This document shows positions 55,267-62,836 of a stretch of 64,000 nucleotides of DNA, in pieces. Within the stretch, counting starts at the first letter, position 1; the number at the start of each line of letters is the position of its first letter. Origin of the DNA: Microbacterium sp. LWO13-1.2 (lineage in GTDB: Bacteria > Actinomycetota > Actinomycetes > Actinomycetales > Microbacteriaceae); NCBI RefSeq assembly GCF_038397725.1, contig NZ_CP151634.1, positions 3,844,001-3,908,000 on the forward strand. The letters are read 5' to 3'. The notes under the pieces are model-generated. The model did not search any database. It worked only from the letters and a program-made list of their open reading frames with translations, and was not told where the DNA came from. The translations under genes were made by a program, and so were the position numbers.

Positions 55267-56435
55267 GCGTCCATTCCACCGAGACCGGTTCGCTGGTCAT
55301 CCACTCCGCCCGCGTCATCGATCGCGGCGAACTCGTCGAAGACGCCTGGGTACGCATCGAGGGCGGCCGGATCGTCGCCCGCGGCACCGGCTCCGATTGG
55401 GCACCGGCCGATGAGGTCGTCGATGCGATCGAGATCGCCGGAGCGGGCGCCATCCTCACCCCCGGCTTCGTGGACATCCATGGACACGGCGGGGCCGGCG
55501 CCTCGTTCGATGACGGCGTGGAGGCCATCCGCACCGCCCGTGCACTGCATCGCGCACATGGCACCACGCGCGCCGTGATCTCTCTGGTCACCGGATCGCT
55601 CGATGATCTCGCCCGGAGCGTCGGCGAGATCGCCGATCTGATGACGACGGATGCGGACATCCTCGGCTCGCACCTGGAAGGGCCGTTCCTCGATCCTGGC
55701 CATCAGGGCGCGCACGACCCGGCGCTGCTGCGGGCACCCCTCGCGGCCGACGTCACGCGTCTGCTGGAGGCCGGTCGTGGCACCGTCCGTCAGGTCACTA
55801 TCGCCCCTGAGCTGCCCGGCGGCCTGGAAGCGATCCGTCTGATCGTCGAGGCAGGGGCCGCTGCGGCCGTCGGTCACACCGACGCGGATGCGGCGATGGC
55901 CGAAGCAGCGTTCGACGCCGGCGCCTCCATCCTCACCCACGCCTTCAACGCGATGAACGGCATCCACCACCGGGCTCCCGGGCCGGTGCTCGCTGCCGCA
56001 GCTGATCATCGGGTGGTGCTCGAGGCGATCGCCGACAACGTGCACCTCGCTCCGCATGTCATCAAGTTGATCTTCGATGCGGCTCCGGGGCGCGTCGCGC
56101 TCGTCACCGATGCGATGGCCGCCGCGGGCAGCGCCGACGGTCACTACGACCTCGGCACCGTCAGCGTCACCGTCGCCGACGGCGTCGCTCGCGCCGATGA
56201 GACCGGCTCGATCGCCGGCTCCACCCTCACGCAGGACGTCGCTCTCGCACGAGCCGTGCAGGCGGGCGTCGGGCTGAGCGACGCTGTCCGAGCCCTCACC
56301 GAGACTCCGGCGCGGGCGATCGGCGCCGGCGACGAGATCGGTGCGCTGCGCACCGGCTTCGTCGGCGACGCGGTGCTCCTGGACGAAGGCCTGCAGGTCG
56401 CACGTGTCTGGGTCGGCGGACCGCTCTCCCGCTAG
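55263..56435 (+). CDS. nagA: N-acetylglucosamine-6-phosphate deacetylase
   Basis: A 390-residue amidohydrolase-barrel enzyme turning GlcNAc-6-phosphate into glucosamine-6-phosphate. Seen: PGFVDIHGHGGAGASFDDG, HLEGPFLDPGHQGAHDP with the metal Glu, VGHTDAD, THAFNAMNGIHHRAPG and LVTDAMAAAG with the catalytic Asp. It is coupled to the GH20 gene. Its partner nagB lies on the other strand about 4.6 kb to the right. Confidence 0.95.
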   Translation: MSVHSTETGSLVIHSARVIDRGELVEDAWVRIEGGRIVARGTGSDWAPADEVVDAIEIAGAGAILTPGFVDIHGHGGAGASFDDGVEAIRTARALHRAHGTTRAVISLVTGSLDDLARSVGEIADLMTTDADILGSHLEGPFLDPGHQGAHDPALLRAPLAADVTRLLEAGRGTVRQVTIAPELPGGLEAIRLIVEAGAAAAVGHTDADAAMAEAAFDAGASILTHAFNAMNGIHHRAPGPVLAAAADHRVVLEAIADNVHLAPHVIKLIFDAAPGRVALVTDAMAAAGSADGHYDLGTVSVTVADGVARADETGSIAGSTLTQDVALARAVQAGVGLSDAVRALTETPARAIGAGDEIGALRTGFVGDAVLLDEGLQVARVWVGGPLSR

Positions 56436-56808
56436 CCGGGCAGCTCAGGAGGCCGCCGTTCCCCAGCCGGCGGCCTCATTCCCCCTGAGTAGAGCGGGGG
56501 TCCGGGAATTCCTCCCCCGAGGTTCCCGGACCACCCGACCGGTGAGGTGACCCCACCGACGCCACGACTCCGCCCCCCGGTGGAGTCGATACTGGCTGTC
56601 TCTACCTGGTGAGACGACAGACCTCGTCGTTCATTACGCGACTTCTGAGATTTCTTTTTTGAGACCCCGTGGCGGCCGTGACGAGATCCGGTTCCAAATT
56701 GGGGTGGCCAGTCTGGGAAATTCGGGAGAGAATGAAAAACACGCGTGATGCGGACCGCTTTCACGCGTCTCTTCATGTGAGAGGGCCATTCCCACTCACG
56801 ACAGATGG
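56436..56808. other. 373-bp intergenic region rich in hairpins, upstream of the sigma factor fusion
   Basis: This is the longest gap of the window. It holds four perfect hairpins: 56449-56477 (10-bp stem), 56499-56532 (10-bp stem GGTCCGGGAA), 56565-56588 (7-bp stem) and 56741-56768 (8-bp stem ACGCGTGA). There is a T-rich run near 56648-56660. The first is probably the nagA terminator. No good reading frame was found. No clear sigma-70 or ECF promoter could be fixed, so the start of the sigma gene transcript is open. Confidence 0.6.
56449..56477 (+). terminator. nagA transcription terminator hairpin
   Basis: A perfect 10-bp stem GAGGCCGCCG / CGGCGGCCTC with a 9-base loop, 14 nt after the nagA stop. 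It is followed by CATTCCC with no long U-run. A second strong stem (56499-56532, GGTCCGGGAA / TTCCCGGACC) follows at once and may act in tandem. Confidence 0.65.
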
Positions 56809-58872
56809 ATGACTGTGCCTTACGACAACACCTCCAACGACGGCGAGGCGATCGCCGACGCCGACCTCGTCCTGCGCACCCGCTCGGGAGATACCGAGGC
56901 GTTCGGCGAACTCTGGCGACGCCACTACCCCGCCGGAATGTCCGTCGCCCGCTCCGTCACGTCATCCATCGACCCCGATGACCTGGTGCAGGAGTCGTAC
57001 ACCCGCATCTACCAGGCGATCATCAAGGGCGCAGGCCCCAACGGCTCGTTCCGCGCCTACCTGTTCACCAGCATCCGCAACACGGCCGCGGCGTGGGGAC
57101 GCTCGCGGCGCGAGACGGCGATCGATGAGCTCGATACCGTCGCCGATCCCGACAGCAGCGAACAGGCCGCGAATGAGGCCCTTGATCGCAGCCTCACCGC
57201 TCAGGCATTCCGCAGCCTGCCATCGCGCTGGCAGGAGGTGCTCTGGTACACCGAGATCGAGCAGATGAAGCCGCAGGAGGTGGCACCTCTCCTCGGCATG
57301 AAGTCGGGCGCGGTGTCGCAGCTAGCCTTCCGTGCTCGTGAAGGCCTCCGTGAAGCATGGATCCAAGCGCACCTGCGCAGCGCGGCGCCCGGTTCCGACT
57401 GCCAGTGGAGCATCGAACATCTCGGTGCCTACTCGCGCGGCAACCTGGGCAACCGGGATCACAAACGACTGGAGCAGCACCTCGACGAGTGCGCGCGGTG
57501 CATCATCGTCGCTGCCGAGGCGAAAGACGTCTCCACGCGCCTCGCGCTGGTCCTCCTTCCCCTCGTCCTCGGCGTCGCCGGTTCCACCGGCTACCTGGCC
57601 TCTCTGCAGGGCAGCACACCGGCGGTCGCGTTGGCTGCAATGCCGTCGAGCATCTTCGAAGGCGCAGTCGTCGTCGGCACCGGCGCTGCGGCGGCCGGCA
57701 CGGCCGGCGGCTCGGCCGCGGGCGGTTCAGCCGCTGGCGGTGGCGCAGCCGGCGGGAGCAGCGGAGGCGTCTTCAGCGGCGTCGGCGCTCTGATCGGCGC
57801 CGGTTCCGCTGCGCTCGTAGTGGCCGGCGTCGTCGCCGCCGCGACCACCATCCCCGGACTCGTCGGGGCGGCACCGGCATCGTCGCGACCCAGCGCGGGC
57901 GACAGCGACTCGACGTCGATCTCGTCAGAAGTCGGACCCGACGAGACCATGGCGCTCGATGAGCCCATGATCATCGAAGAGCCGGCACCGGTCGAACCGA
58001 CGCCGGAGCCGACACCGCGTCCGACACCGACCAAGCCCGCAGACTCGAAGCCCGACGAAGGCTCAGCGGTCACGCCGCCCACCGAGGACGCGAAACCGGA
58101 ACCTCCGGTCACTCCCGAGCCGACTCCGACTCCGACTCCGACTCCGACTCCCGAGCCGACTCCAACTCCGACACCGACTCCCGAGCCGACACCCACTCCG
58201 ACTCCGACTCCGACTCCGACACCAACCGAGACACCTGGCCTCCCCACCGGGACCCCCGCCATCGGCGCGACCACGGTGACGTGCGTCTGGGAGGACAGCG
58301 CGATCTTCGGAACGACGCTGTACTCCGTCGAGGTGCAGGGTGCGCCCGAGGCCACGGTCCAGGGACTGTTCTCGAACCGCCAGGACACCACGTTCACAGC
58401 GGAGCTGGATGCCCGCGGTGACGGCGTCGTCGTGCTCGAACCGACGTTCCTGCAGCAACTCACCAATGCCAGGGTCCAGTTCCGGTACGTCTACGGGAAT
58501 TCCATCGGTCCACTGACCGACGCGGTCCGATTGAGTGAACTGGCTGATCCGGCAGGATCGTGCTCTCCGCTCATCAGTTCCGCCGACGCTTCTTCGACGG
58601 ACGAATCGCTCGGCGATGACCTCCCATCGAGTCCGGCCGAGGTGATTCCGCCGGCCGCATCGTCGACGCCGGAAGCACCCGCCGAAGAAACACCCGTCAC
58701 TTCCACACCGGCGGAATCGGACGAGACGGTCGAACCGGCTCCATCGGCTCCACCGGTCGAGCCCGTCGAACAGCCGAGTAATGCGCCGCTTGCACAGAAC
58801 ATCATCGGCACAGTCTTCGAAGTCGCCGATGGCGTGCTGCCTCCGGCCACGGGCCCCGTACCCGCCGAATAG
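56809..58872 (+). CDS. ECF sigma factor fused to zinc-finger anti-sigma-like, membrane and extracytoplasmic segments
   Basis: A 687-residue multi-domain protein. Region 2 (about 31-105) has DPDDLVQESYTRIYQ and FRAYLFTSIRNTA; region 4 (about 130-185) has the HTH MKPQEVAPLLGMKSGAVSQLAFRAREGL. A zf-HC2 segment (198-232) gives LGAYSRGNLGNRDH and HLDECARC (His224, Cys228, Cys231). A membrane helix lies at about 243-262 and a second hydrophobic stretch near 325-350 after Gly/Ala-rich sequence. A Pro-Thr stalk (about 395-475), an outer beta-type domain (about 480-590) and a Pro/Glu/Ser tail follow. Fused C-terminal extensions of this layout are known for actinobacterial ECF sigma groups. It probably stays at the membrane until proteolysis frees the sigma part. 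Confidence 0.88.
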   Translation: MTVPYDNTSNDGEAIADADLVLRTRSGDTEAFGELWRRHYPAGMSVARSVTSSIDPDDLVQESYTRIYQAIIKGAGPNGSFRAYLFTSIRNTAAAWGRSRRETAIDELDTVADPDSSEQAANEALDRSLTAQAFRSLPSRWQEVLWYTEIEQMKPQEVAPLLGMKSGAVSQLAFRAREGLREAWIQAHLRSAAPGSDCQWSIEHLGAYSRGNLGNRDHKRLEQHLDECARCIIVAAEAKDVSTRLALVLLPLVLGVAGSTGYLASLQGSTPAVALAAMPSSIFEGAVVVGTGAAAAGTAGGSAAGGSAAGGGAAGGSSGGVFSGVGALIGAGSAALVVAGVVAAATTIPGLVGAAPASSRPSAGDSDSTSISSEVGPDETMALDEPMIIEEPAPVEPTPEPTPRPTPTKPADSKPDEGSAVTPPTEDAKPEPPVTPEPTPTPTPTPTPEPTPTPTPTPEPTPTPTPTPTPTPTETPGLPTGTPAIGATTVTCVWEDSAIFGTTLYSVEVQGAPEATVQGLFSNRQDTTFTAELDARGDGVVVLEPTFLQQLTNARVQFRYVYGNSIGPLTDAVRLSELADPAGSCSPLISSADASSTDESLGDDLPSSPAEVIPPAASSTPEAPAEETPVTSTPAESDETVEPAPSAPPVEPVEQPSNAPLAQNIIGTVFEVADGVLPPATGPVPAE
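58111..58225 (+). repeat. Hexamer-type DNA repeats encoding the Pro-Thr stalk
   Basis: ACTCCG-based hexamers run in long strings broken by CCCGAGCCG units, giving Pro-Thr dipeptides spaced by Pro-Glu-Pro in the sigma fusion protein. In-frame hexamer gain or loss would change the stalk length without a frameshift. Confidence 0.9.
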
Positions 58873-58881
58873 ACTGGGGGC

Positions 58882-59253
58882 ATGCCCCAGGATTCCGCAC
58901 CCGTACCGGGCGTCGATCGTCCCGTCGTCTCCGCTCTCGACATCGTCCGTGTGATCGTCCTGGTGCTCGCCATGGCCTCCCTCGCACTGTGGGGCTTCGC
59001 TGCCTGGACACTGCCGTGGAATATCATCTTCGGGATCGGCGCACCCCTCATCGTGCTCCTGGTGTGGGCGCTCTTCCTCTCCCCGCGCCCGGTTCTGCAC
59101 CTGCACCCCTTCTTGCGCGCCGCGGTCGAGCTGCTCATCTACGCCGGCGTCACTGTCGCGTGGTGGTCGATGGGTCAGGGGCTGATCGGCTCCGCCTTCG
59201 CGATCGTCGCGATCGGTGCGGGGCTCGCGGCCGGCCGACGCACCTTGGCGTGA
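58882..59253 (+). CDS. DUF2568 (YrdB-like) membrane protein
   Basis: A 123-residue protein with four likely helices (about 20-40, 45-65, 78-97 and 100-117). ALWGFAAWTLPWNIIFGIGAPL and ELLIYAGVTVAWWSMG fit the DUF2568/YrdB family, whose role is unknown. It starts 9 nt after the sigma fusion gene, so it may be co-transcribed with it. Confidence 0.78.
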   Translation: MPQDSAPVPGVDRPVVSALDIVRVIVLVLAMASLALWGFAAWTLPWNIIFGIGAPLIVLLVWALFLSPRPVLHLHPFLRAAVELLIYAGVTVAWWSMGQGLIGSAFAIVAIGAGLAAGRRTLA

Positions 59254-59263
59254 GCACCCGGTC

Positions 59264-60628
59264 ATGAGCCCCCTCGCACAGCTCCAGGCTGCACTCGGCC
59301 CCCTCGTCGACACCAGCGAGGAATCCCGCGAGCTCGCCAGAGCCGACCGATCCGGGCATGCCGCCGCCGGGCGGCCCATCGCGGTCGTGCATGCCGAGAC
59401 GGTCGAGCACGTGCAGCAGACCCTGCGCATCGCGACCGCCACACGCACCGCGGTCGTCGTACGCGGAGCAGGGACAGGGCTCGCGGGTGCCGCGAATGCC
59501 GGTGAGGGCGAGATCGTCCTGTCGACTCTTCGCATGACCGCGGTGAAGGAGATCCGACCCGACGACCTTCTCGCCGTCGTCGAGCCCGGCATCCTCAACG
59601 CCGACCTCAATGACATCCTCGGCGATCACGGTCTCTGGTGGGCTCCTGATCCCGCCAGCCGGGCCATCTCCACGGTCGGCGGCAACATCGCCACCGGCGC
59701 CGGCGGTTTGCTGTGCGCGAAGTACGGTGTGGTTCGCGATGCCGTGCTCGGTGTCGATCTCGTCCTCGCCGACGGCCGTCTGCTGCATCTCGGACATCGC
59801 AGCGTGAAGGGTGTGACCGGACTCGACCTGACGTCGCTCGTCATCGGGTCCGAGGGCACGCTCGGCGTCGTCGTCGGCGCCACTCTGAAGCTCCGGCGCC
59901 TCGTCGAGGGCACGACGTGCACGGTGACGGCCGCTTTCCCCGGTGTCGTCCCCGCCGCGGCATCATCGGCGGCGGTCACCGCCGCGGGAATCCAGCCGGC
60001 GATCATGGAACTGATGGATGCCGCCTGTGTCGCCGCGGTGTTCCGATACCTCTCCCTGCCGGAGCCCGCAGCGGGCACGGCACAGCTCACCATCCAGACC
60101 GATGGCCCTGCTGCCGTCGCAGATGCAGAGGCCATTGCGAAGATCCTCCACGACCATGGCGGCCACGTCTCCGTCTCGCACGATCACGAGGAGGGCGAGC
60201 GCCTGCTCGCGATCCGCCGTGCCATGCACCCGGCGATGGCGGCACTCGGTACGACCCTGATCGAGGACGTCTCCGTGCCGCGCAGCGCCATGCCGGCGAT
60301 GTTCCATGAGATCGCCCGCATCGAGAAGGCCTACGGCGTGGTCATCCCGACGGTCGCGCACGCGGGAGACGGCAACCTGCACCCGAACTTCATCTTCGAG
60401 GGCACGGACGTGCCCGACCTCATCTGGGCTGCGGCCGACGAGTTGTTCCGCGCTGCGCTCGCTCTCGGCGGCACCCTCACCGGCGAGCACGGCATCGGCG
60501 TGCTCAAGCAGCGCTGGCTGGCCGACGAGCTGGGCGAGGACCAGTGGGAGCTGCAGCGGCAGATCACCCGGGTGTTCGATCCCCTCGGCATCCTGAACCC
60601 GGGCAAGGTGTTCCCCGCCGATGCCTGA
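59264..60628 (+). CDS. FAD-binding 2-hydroxyacid oxidoreductase (glycolate oxidase GlcD / D-lactate dehydrogenase type)
   Basis: A 454-residue flavoprotein of the FAD_binding_4 / FAD-oxidase_C class. FAD motifs are VVRGAGTGLAGAANAGEG (near 58-75), STVGGNIATGAGGLLCAKYG and VIGSEGTLGVVVGATLKL; the C-terminal domain has VIPTVAHAGDGNLHPNF and GGTLTGEHGIGVLKQRW with metal-ligand His residues. It oxidises a D-2-hydroxy acid such as glycolate or lactate. The start is the ATG 10 nt after the preceding gene. It overlaps the Nudix gene by 8 nt. Confidence 0.88.
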   Translation: MSPLAQLQAALGPLVDTSEESRELARADRSGHAAAGRPIAVVHAETVEHVQQTLRIATATRTAVVVRGAGTGLAGAANAGEGEIVLSTLRMTAVKEIRPDDLLAVVEPGILNADLNDILGDHGLWWAPDPASRAISTVGGNIATGAGGLLCAKYGVVRDAVLGVDLVLADGRLLHLGHRSVKGVTGLDLTSLVIGSEGTLGVVVGATLKLRRLVEGTTCTVTAAFPGVVPAAASSAAVTAAGIQPAIMELMDAACVAAVFRYLSLPEPAAGTAQLTIQTDGPAAVADAEAIAKILHDHGGHVSVSHDHEEGERLLAIRRAMHPAMAALGTTLIEDVSVPRSAMPAMFHEIARIEKAYGVVIPTVAHAGDGNLHPNFIFEGTDVPDLIWAAADELFRAALALGGTLTGEHGIGVLKQRWLADELGEDQWELQRQITRVFDPLGILNPGKVFPADA

Positions 60629-61031
60629 CATCCACGTCAGCGCCGCGGTGATCGTCGACGACCACGACCGCGTGCTCGTCGTCCGCAAACACGGGACCAC
60701 CCGGTTCATGCAGCCCGGCGGCAAGCCGGAGCCCGGCGAGACGGCCGCGCAGACGCTCATCCGAGAACTCGACGAAGAACTCGGGGTTCAATTGGTCGAG
60801 AGCGAGCTGCGACCGCTGGGCACTTTCATCTCCGACGCCGCGAACGAGCCGGGTCACCGGGTCATCGCCGCGGCCTTCGCCGCCACGATCGATCCGACCG
60901 CGGTCACCGTGCAGGCCGAGCTGGCAGAGCTCCGCTGGATCACCCACGCCGAGGTGCCGACGCTGCCCCTGGCTCCGCTCAGCCTCGAGCATTTGCTGCC
61001 GCTCGCCTGGCCTGGGCGCGCCTTCGGTTGA
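60621..61031 (+). CDS. Nudix hydrolase
   Basis: A 136-residue Nudix protein. The box spans about residues 33-54 with GGKPEPGE and RELDEELGV, which supplies the metal-binding Glu residues. AAVIVDDHDRVLVVRKHG gives the first strand. It may clear oxidised or toxic nucleotides. Its start lies inside the end of the oxidoreductase gene. It ends 18 nt from the convergent nagB. Confidence 0.87.
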   Translation: MPDIHVSAAVIVDDHDRVLVVRKHGTTRFMQPGGKPEPGETAAQTLIRELDEELGVQLVESELRPLGTFISDAANEPGHRVIAAAFAATIDPTAVTVQAELAELRWITHAEVPTLPLAPLSLEHLLPLAWPGRAFG

Positions 61032-61049
61032 CGTCGCCCGACGTCGAAC

Positions 61050-61829
61050 TCAGAGACCCTGCCAGGCCGGCTTGTTCGCGTATGTGTACCGGTAGTAGTC
61101 GGCGAGCTTGAGGCGGGATGCCGCTGCCTCGTCGACGACGATCGTCGCGTGCGGGTGCAGCTGGACGGCGGATCCGGGAAGGAATGCGGTGAGCGGACCT
61201 TCGACGGCATCCGCGACCGCCTGCGCCTTCCCGGCGCCGAACGCGAGCAGGACCAGGTGGCGCGCGCGAAGGATCGTGCCGAGCCCCTGGGTGATGCAGT
61301 GCCTCGGCACATCATCGACGGAATCGAAGAAGCGCGCGTTGTCCGCACGGGTCTGCTCGGTGAGCGTCTTCACCCGGGTCTGCGAAGCGAAGGATGACCC
61401 CGGCTCGTTGAACCCGATGTGCCCGTCGGTGCCGATACCGAGGATCTGCAGATCGACGCCTCCCGCAGCTGCGATCGCCGCCTCGTAGTCGGCGCCGGCG
61501 CGCTCGATGCTCGCGGCCGCACCATTGGGAACATGGATGCGCCGCGGGTCGAGCCCGAGCGGTTCGACGACTTCGCGCGTGATCACGGAGCGGTAGCTCT
61601 CCGGGTGAGCGGGATCGAGACCGACGTACTCGTCGAGCGCGAAACCGCGCACCTGCGAGACATCGTGATCGGCGAGCCGCGAGCGCAGCGCCTGGTACAC
61701 GGTGAGCGGTGTCGATCCGGTCGCGAGCCCGAGCACCGCATCGGGGCGGGAGTCGATGAGCTCGACGATCTCCTGCGCGACCAGGGCGCCAGCGGCTTCC
61801 GCGTTCTCGACAATGACGACTTCAGCCAT
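61050..61829 (-). CDS. nagB: Glucosamine-6-phosphate deaminase
   Basis: A 259-residue deaminase converting glucosamine-6-phosphate to fructose-6-phosphate and ammonia. Seen: GLATGSTPLTVYQAL, FALDEYVGLDPAHPESYRSV with the catalytic Asp, LGIGTDGHIGFNEPGSSF with the His, and TLTEQTRADNARFF. It is last in the set ROK regulator - ROK kinase - nagB; its ATG lies inside the kinase gene end (8-nt overlap). Confidence 0.96.
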   Translation of the reverse strand: MAEVVIVENAEAAGALVAQEIVELIDSRPDAVLGLATGSTPLTVYQALRSRLADHDVSQVRGFALDEYVGLDPAHPESYRSVITREVVEPLGLDPRRIHVPNGAAASIERAGADYEAAIAAAGGVDLQILGIGTDGHIGFNEPGSSFASQTRVKTLTEQTRADNARFFDSVDDVPRHCITQGLGTILRARHLVLLAFGAGKAQAVADAVEGPLTAFLPGSAVQLHPHATIVVDEAAASRLKLADYYRYTYANKPAWQGL

Positions 61830-62787
61830 GGGCCATGATCTCTTTCTCTGGGACGGATGCGCCGATCACCGCGGCGCCGAACGCCGCGGCGGGGGAACCG
61901 GCGGCGAGCAGTTCGATTCTCGCGTCCAGGTGGAGCGAGTTCATGAACGCCGAGGTCTCAGCCTCGGCGCGGAGCGCGGCGCGGATGCCGTCTTCGAGCC
62001 GTGCGCCGAGCGAGGTGATTCCGCCGCCGATGATGACCTTCTCCACATCGGCGGACAGCACCAGCACGCGGACCGCGGCCGCGGCACCGTGGATGAGGTC
62101 GGCCTTGAGGGCCACCGCGTCTGCATCGCCGGTCTCAGCGGCGTCGAAGATGTCGCGGACCGGCAGCGCACCGGGACGCCCCCATGCGCGGGCGAGCGCG
62201 CCGCCACCGCAGAAGGTCTCGATGCAGCCCCGCTGGCCGCAACCGCAGAGTCTGCCCCGGGGATCGACCGAGATGTGCCCGACTTCGCCCGCCGTGCCCG
62301 TGGCGCCTCGCCAGATGCGACCCTCGACGACGATCCCTGCTGCGACCCCGGTACCGAGGTTGAGGTAGGCCATCGAACCAGTGACACCGCGCAGGACCGC
62401 CGCCCCCAGCGCCGCGGCCTTCACGTCGTTCTCCACTCGGAACGGGATGCCCATCGCATCCTGCGCACGTGCGGCGAGGTCCAGCGATTCGACGCCGAGA
62501 TTCACGGCGTGCAGGACACGGCCGGAACCGGCGTCGACGAGCCCGGGGATGCCGACACCCACCGAACGGACGTCGTCCATCGGATAGCCGACCTCGTCAG
62601 CGAGTGCCCGGACGGTCTCGATGATGCCGGAGAGGACGGCTTCTTCGCCCCAGCCAGTGGGGCGGCGCAGACGGCCGAGGATGTCTCCGGCCGGCGAGAT
62701 GGCGACGGCATCGATCTTCGTGCCGCCGACATCCAGGCCCACGCGAATCTGCCGACCGTCGAGGTCGGCGATGTCAGCACCCTTCAT
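61822..62787 (-). CDS. nagK: ROK-family sugar kinase, probable N-acetylglucosamine kinase
   Basis: A 321-residue ROK kinase. ATP loop VGLDVGGTKIDAVAIS at residues 13-30; catalytic Asp in FRVENDVKAAALG; zinc site GHISVDPRGRLCGCGQRGCIE with one His and three Cys. The position between nagB and a ROK regulator, and the presence of GH20 and nagA nearby, support GlcNAc (or glucosamine) as substrate. Glucose cannot be excluded by sequence alone. Confidence 0.88.
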   Translation of the reverse strand: MKGADIADLDGRQIRVGLDVGGTKIDAVAISPAGDILGRLRRPTGWGEEAVLSGIIETVRALADEVGYPMDDVRSVGVGIPGLVDAGSGRVLHAVNLGVESLDLAARAQDAMGIPFRVENDVKAAALGAAVLRGVTGSMAYLNLGTGVAAGIVVEGRIWRGATGTAGEVGHISVDPRGRLCGCGQRGCIETFCGGGALARAWGRPGALPVRDIFDAAETGDADAVALKADLIHGAAAAVRVLVLSADVEKVIIGGGITSLGARLEDGIRAALRAEAETSAFMNSLHLDARIELLAAGSPAAAFGAAVIGASVPEKEIMAHG

Positions 62788-62836
62788 CGGATGAAGCTCC
62801 TGGTCGTCATCGGGGTGGTCGGGCTCGAGGCGAGGA

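Noticed and set aside
58111..58225. Tandem ACTCCG repeats considered as CRISPR or a satellite
   Set aside because: They are in frame within the sigma fusion gene and encode a regular Pro-Thr stalk; there are no spacers.
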